Positions 60,528 to 64,000 of a DNA stretch of 64,000 nt are shown here, in pieces. The DNA is from Acanthosoma haemorrhoidale (taxonomy: Eukaryota; Arthropoda; Insecta; Hemiptera; Acanthosomatidae), in NCBI GenBank assembly GCA_930367205.1, contig OV884011.1:121021866-121085865 (forward strand), in the 5' to 3' direction. The first letter of the stretch is position 1; each line of letters begins with the position of its first letter. A program made the position numbers and the translations under genes. The notes under the pieces are model-generated. The model searched no databases and was not told the DNA's origin. It saw only the letters and a list, made by a program, of their open reading frames with translations.

Positions 60528-61930
60528 ACAGTTGGCTATTTTGATTATTTTTGTTTAGAGATAATAGGAAGAGATATATGAATATAAACTATAAATTTAC
60601 CTTAAGTCTTAACATCTTTATATATTTTTCTTGATCATTCTTTTAAAAATGGAGGTCTTTAAAGAACTTGAACATTTTCATAGAGTAAAACATGGTGATA
60701 TATTAATGTTGCAATAACAATACATATTATTTTATGTCGTTACTGGTATGTTCTCTGTATGCGGCTAGTTCCGGGTCATAATTAGACTACTTACAAACTT
60801 TCATGTTATAGCATTATACAGTACCTTACAATTGAATTTCAAGATCACTGTATTATTTATGGTTTAGTAGGGTATGTATTTGATATGGTTTAATAACTAC
60901 TTGTGTCACACTACCATTCCTAGGAAAAAAACCAAGGATTAAGTTCTTCTTAGGAAAAAAATCGTCTGTTCAATCAAGAATTTCAATATCGGACAGCTTA
61001 CAGAGATTTATTGGTACTTATCTTATTATTAACCATTTTCATTTTTTCTTGAAACTTTTGACTTTCTATTATTATTATAGGTTCATAAGACGGAATATGT
61101 AAAGTTGCATAATAAATGAATAGATCTCTGCACGAATTCTTCATATAACAACACTGTACGTTGTTATTTATTACTTCGGAGTGATGGTTTTATAAATTCA
61201 CCATTGCCACTTACAATAGAAAAAACTCCATAACCATAGACATGTCTTTCCTACCCTACATTGTACAATACAAAGAAATTATTCCTTTTTTAAAAGCGAC
61301 GAAAATAAATAACATTACAATGCTAGAAAATATTCTATGAACGAATGTTGCGCTAGCAAGTCTATAAATCGATGTGAGTAAGCAACAGGGAGCAGCAAAT
61401 GACCGAATGACATTTGACCTCTGCTTGGCGCTCATCGATAAGTTGGAGTATGTCCTATGTAATTCCTAAGTCCTATGGAGTTCCTATGTAATTCTTGTTG
61501 ATATTTTATTTCTCCTTATCATCAAACTGCATAAGTTGGCACATGAAATTGCGGTTTGTGATAAAGGACATTTCAGTTCAATACGTTGACTTCACCATCA
61601 CTGAACTAGCAAACCCGTATCTTTCTATCCTCCAAGAGCAGCTTCACGTCCCACCATAACCTACCTCTTAGGCCTATCTATATAAAGACCGTTCATTACT
61701 ACCAAGTCTAGGCAAATAAACAGAATAGCGACCATAATTACATAGGGTATCCTATAATATAGTTCATTTTACGGGAGAGTTCAAAGTTGAGATGTTTCTG
61801 TAAATATTATGAAAATCTTTTTAAATAAATTTAGTTGGCAAATAAATCTTGTTGGCTCATTAACTCAAAGAATTGTATGGTTATGTAAATCATTATAAAT
61901 AATTAATATCCAAACAAAGAATATATTGGC
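60528..61930. other. AT-rich intergenic region
   Basis: No gene or repeat supported. Confidence 0.5.
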
Positions 61931-61999
61931 AGGTTGGCAATCGAACCCCAATATCCAGTCGGGTGCTGTACCAAAAGAGCTAAGTGGTCCCTAGAATGG
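61931..61999 (-). tRNA. tRNA-like fragment (degenerate)
   Basis: On the minus strand TAGCTCTTTTGGTACAGCA resembles a D-arm/A box, CCCGA-CTGGATA-TTGGG forms a 5-bp anticodon-like stem with a 7-base loop (U33 present, triplet GGA), and GGTTCGATT is a T-loop/B box. The variable region and a proper T-stem are missing and the acceptor ends do not pair. It is a tRNA pseudogene or SINE head, not a functional tRNA. Confidence 0.35.
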
Positions 62000-62329
62000 A
62001 ACCCTATAGCTAAACTATCGCAATAACTTTAGATCTCGCACTTTTGACAGTGGGGATAAATTAGAAGTTAATTTTTCTACCTCATCATACAATGTTCTCA
62101 ATTTTATATTCATATAAATTTACTTCAACTGTGTACAATTTTACTGCTTATGGATAAACGTTTGCAACTTCCACGGTAAAAAAAAATTCTTCTTCCCTAT
62201 AACTATTTAAATAATAGAATAAGAAAATAAATATGATTTTGAAATTAATAATTATGTTCAACCAATATTTTGTCTTATTTGCCATGTATTAATTAACTAC
62301 TAAGATGTGATTAATGTCTGTCTGTCCTG
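62000..62329. other. AT-rich intergenic
   Basis: Nothing recognised. Confidence 0.4.
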
Positions 62330-62587
62330 TTGATTGTGAGTCCTCTCTGTCATAATGTTCCAGTAATAGTAGCAACCCTGACTTCTGAGAACCACTTGAA
62401 CAGACTTAACACGAAACTCCCCTTTTACCAACAACACCAGTTAGTGACCATTCTTAAAAAAATTGAAACATCTTTTTTTCAGGGTATTCCCACTGAGAGA
62501 GTTAGAACTGGGCAACGGGAAATTCACCTGATGGAGCCCTCGAAAATCATTAATCTCGACCTTATAAATCAAGAATCGACCTTATAA
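62330..62587 (+). pseudogene. Possible Ty3-like pol fragment upstream of an LTR
   Basis: An open frame reads LNRLNTKLPFYQQHQLVTIL, then FFQGIPTERVRTGQREIHLM and EPSKII. The spacing of Leu-rich helix, Phe-x-x-I-P and a T...H-I-x-L block resembles the protease-RT connection of Ty3/gypsy pol (usually 'F-x-D-x-P-G-x-T-x-x-x-x-H-x-I'), but key residues differ. It lies about 90 bp upstream of a family C LTR in the same orientation, which supports a retroelement origin. The rest of pol is absent. Confidence 0.35.
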
Positions 62588-62676
62588 ACTGAGCCCTGTT
62601 CAAAAGCAGGCAGTCAGACCGAGAGTCTCCAAAACTTGAGGAAGCAAGTCTTGGTTATTCCACAGTTTTCTAATGA

Positions 62677-62992
62677 TGTAAACAAGTGAAAGGGTCTTGA
62701 GCAGAACTGTATACCTGCCTTGTGACTTCATGGAAGTCACTGATGGTTCCCTGTTATTTTTAAGTAAGCAACTGCTCCCTTCCCAGACCTCCCTGCTTCC
62801 CAGAACGTATCCTTTTCTTTGACATACATGTCTCAGCTTTAGCCCCAGAAACCCCACTTGCTCATAGACATCCAAACCAGTATGTTGTAACTCTTAATAT
62901 TTGTATATACCAGTGTTTTGCATGTATTTCATAAAAAAGCTTTTCTTTCATTTTTTTTAAAATACTCTCCTGTACAAAGATTATGTAACTTA
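62677..62992 (+). mobile_element. LTR, family C (second copy)
   Basis: Begins near TGTAAACAAGTGAAAGGGTC and follows 6845-7156 through TGACTTCATGGAAGTCACT, ATTTGTATATACCAGTGTTT and CTCCTGTACAAAG. The right boundary adjoins the Tigger fragment. No primer-binding site follows, so it is a 3' or solo LTR. Confidence 0.78.
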
Positions 62993-62999
62993 TCGAACC

Positions 63000-63260
63000 A
63001 TCAATTCCTTGCTTGTGCGAACCACTCTTTTAAGTTCTCTTCATGTTGTGGGTAATCACCAGTCTTGAAGCGTTTTACTGTGCTGCGTGATGTCTGGGAA
63101 GTGATTTTGTCTTTGTTCTTCAGGATTGGTGTGATCGTGGAACGAAGGTCGTTAAAACGCTTGGATACGTGAATTTGCTTAAAGCCACTGGCCACGGCGT
63201 TTATGATTGGTTGTTTCTCTTTAATAGACAGGCTATCGGAGGCATGGTAACGTGTCCCAA
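63000..63260 (-). pseudogene. pogo/Tigger transposase N-terminal fragment
   Basis: The minus strand opens with an MPP start near 63245 and shifts frame into SLSIKEKQPIINAVASGFKQ, then ITPILKNKDKI and HEENLKEWFAQARN. This is the CENP-B/psq-type helix-turn-helix N-terminus of Tigger transposases (STLSTILKNKDKI and the KWFxQARS helix). The catalytic DDE domain is missing; the frame ends at about 63001, beside the family C LTR. Confidence 0.82.
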
Positions 63261-63727
63261 CGATAACAAAAACGAGACTGAACTGTAGAAACGAAAGAAA
63301 AGCTTAGTACAATTCCTAAAACTTTCTCTCTCTCTTCTTCTTATTTCCTTTTACTAAAAAGAGTACGAATTACATATGGGATTTCATAGAAAAATTGTCC
63401 CTCTCACTCGCTCTTCCTTTTGCTTCTGTAGAAGGGATTACTTGATTTCCTAGAAAACATTTATCTCGCACTCATTCTGCTCTCTAGTCTCTCACTCTCC
63501 TCTTTCCCTTTCTTGAAACAGTGCGAATTAACGAGGTTTTTAAGTTGGAAATACGTATTATAAGACGTTTTAAGTGACCTGGATCATAAAAATAATACGA
63601 ATTACCAAGGGGACTGAAATGCATTGTTTTTATACCACTTAACGGAATTTTCTCGCGGGACCGCCAAATTTGTACGAATTAGCCGGAAATACGAATAATC
63701 GGGATACGAAATATCGGGATTCCACTG
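63261..63727 (-). mobile_element. pogo/Tigger 5' end with terminal repeat
   Basis: On the minus strand the terminus reads CAGTGGAATCCCGATATTTC, and the next outside bases are TA (63728-63729), the target used by this superfamily. Between the terminus and the transposase start are about 470 bp of 5' UTR with repeated ATACGAATT-type motifs. The other terminal repeat is not present, so the element is truncated at 63000. Confidence 0.7.
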
Positions 63728-63729
63728 TA

Positions 63730-63956
63730 CTATACAAGGAATTTTTCTAATCATACTTGAAATTCTAATAATGAACTCCTATGCTTTGAAAGGTTATAAA
63801 TTATTATATTTACCTGTAAGTGATAATTATATGTTCAATTCTTATGGAGATACGAGACGGGGAAGAATCTACTCTATAGGTACGTATTGAGCCCAAAAAC
63901 CAAAGTACATCATCAATTCTAAGAAATAATATCAACAATAGTAATGAAAAAAAAAA
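63730..63956. other. Intergenic
   Basis: AT-rich; nothing recognised. Confidence 0.4.
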
Positions 63957-64000
63957 CTTTATTATGAAGTACAAGTAAAACACTGGTATATACAAATATT
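63957..64000 (-). mobile_element. LTR family C, partial at the window edge
   Basis: The last 44 bp are the reverse complement of AATATTTGTATATACCAGTG...TACTTCATAATAAAG, the polyadenylation region of family C LTRs. The rest lies beyond the window. Confidence 0.72.

Overview
This is a eukaryotic, animal-type window, and it reads as a transposable-element graveyard. The background is strongly AT-rich, with long GA/CT microsatellites, no bacterial-style gene packing and no long open frames. The recognisable coding remnants are Jockey-like non-LTR retrotransposons (zinc-knuckle ORF1, AP-endonuclease and reverse transcriptase), hAT and pogo/Tigger DNA transposons, and LTR elements. An AT-rich arthropod fits this content best. 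A crustacean such as a copepod is possible, but this is inference and no host marker gene proves it. I could not identify one confident host protein-coding gene, rRNA or intact tRNA.

Layout. 0-3 kb: a (GA)n array and a decayed hAT transposase on the minus strand. 3-6 kb: non-LTR 3'-end fragments, a complete solo LTR with 5-bp target duplications (3991-4885) and a small reverse-transcriptase relic. 6.8-8 kb: an LTR followed by a 414-bp tandem array of LTR-3'-half, primer-binding site and leader. 8.66-10.46 kb: a large, nearly perfect palindrome. 12.5-21 kb: a dispersed repeat whose inverted partner lies at 24 kb, a Jockey 3' end, and two more solo LTRs. 21.1-23.3 kb: a deleted non-LTR element. 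24-29 kb: AT-rich sequence with a few unassigned open frames. 29.5-32.9 kb: a scrambled nest of LTR pieces and head-to-head non-LTR pieces. 33-47 kb: LTR and non-LTR fragments, a 204-bp (CT)n array, and solo LTRs at 39.75 and 46.0 kb. 47.6-51.6 kb: the longest element, a roughly 4-kb Jockey-like retrotransposon with a poly(A) tail and a 10-bp target duplication. 52.0-54.95 kb: a second large palindrome whose loop holds a Jockey fragment and a smaller inverted repeat. 57.7-58.7 kb: a second, different hAT relic. 59.5-60.5 kb: a well-preserved Jockey C-terminus. 62.3-64 kb: a possible Ty3-like pol fragment, its LTR, a pogo/Tigger end and another LTR cut by the window edge.

The elements do not form a cooperating host pathway. 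They record repeated insertion, nesting, inversion and solo-LTR formation. The most informative structures are the tandem LTR/PBS array, the two palindromes, the five TSD-bounded solo LTRs and the head-to-head chimera. No clearly new biological system was found, and none is claimed.
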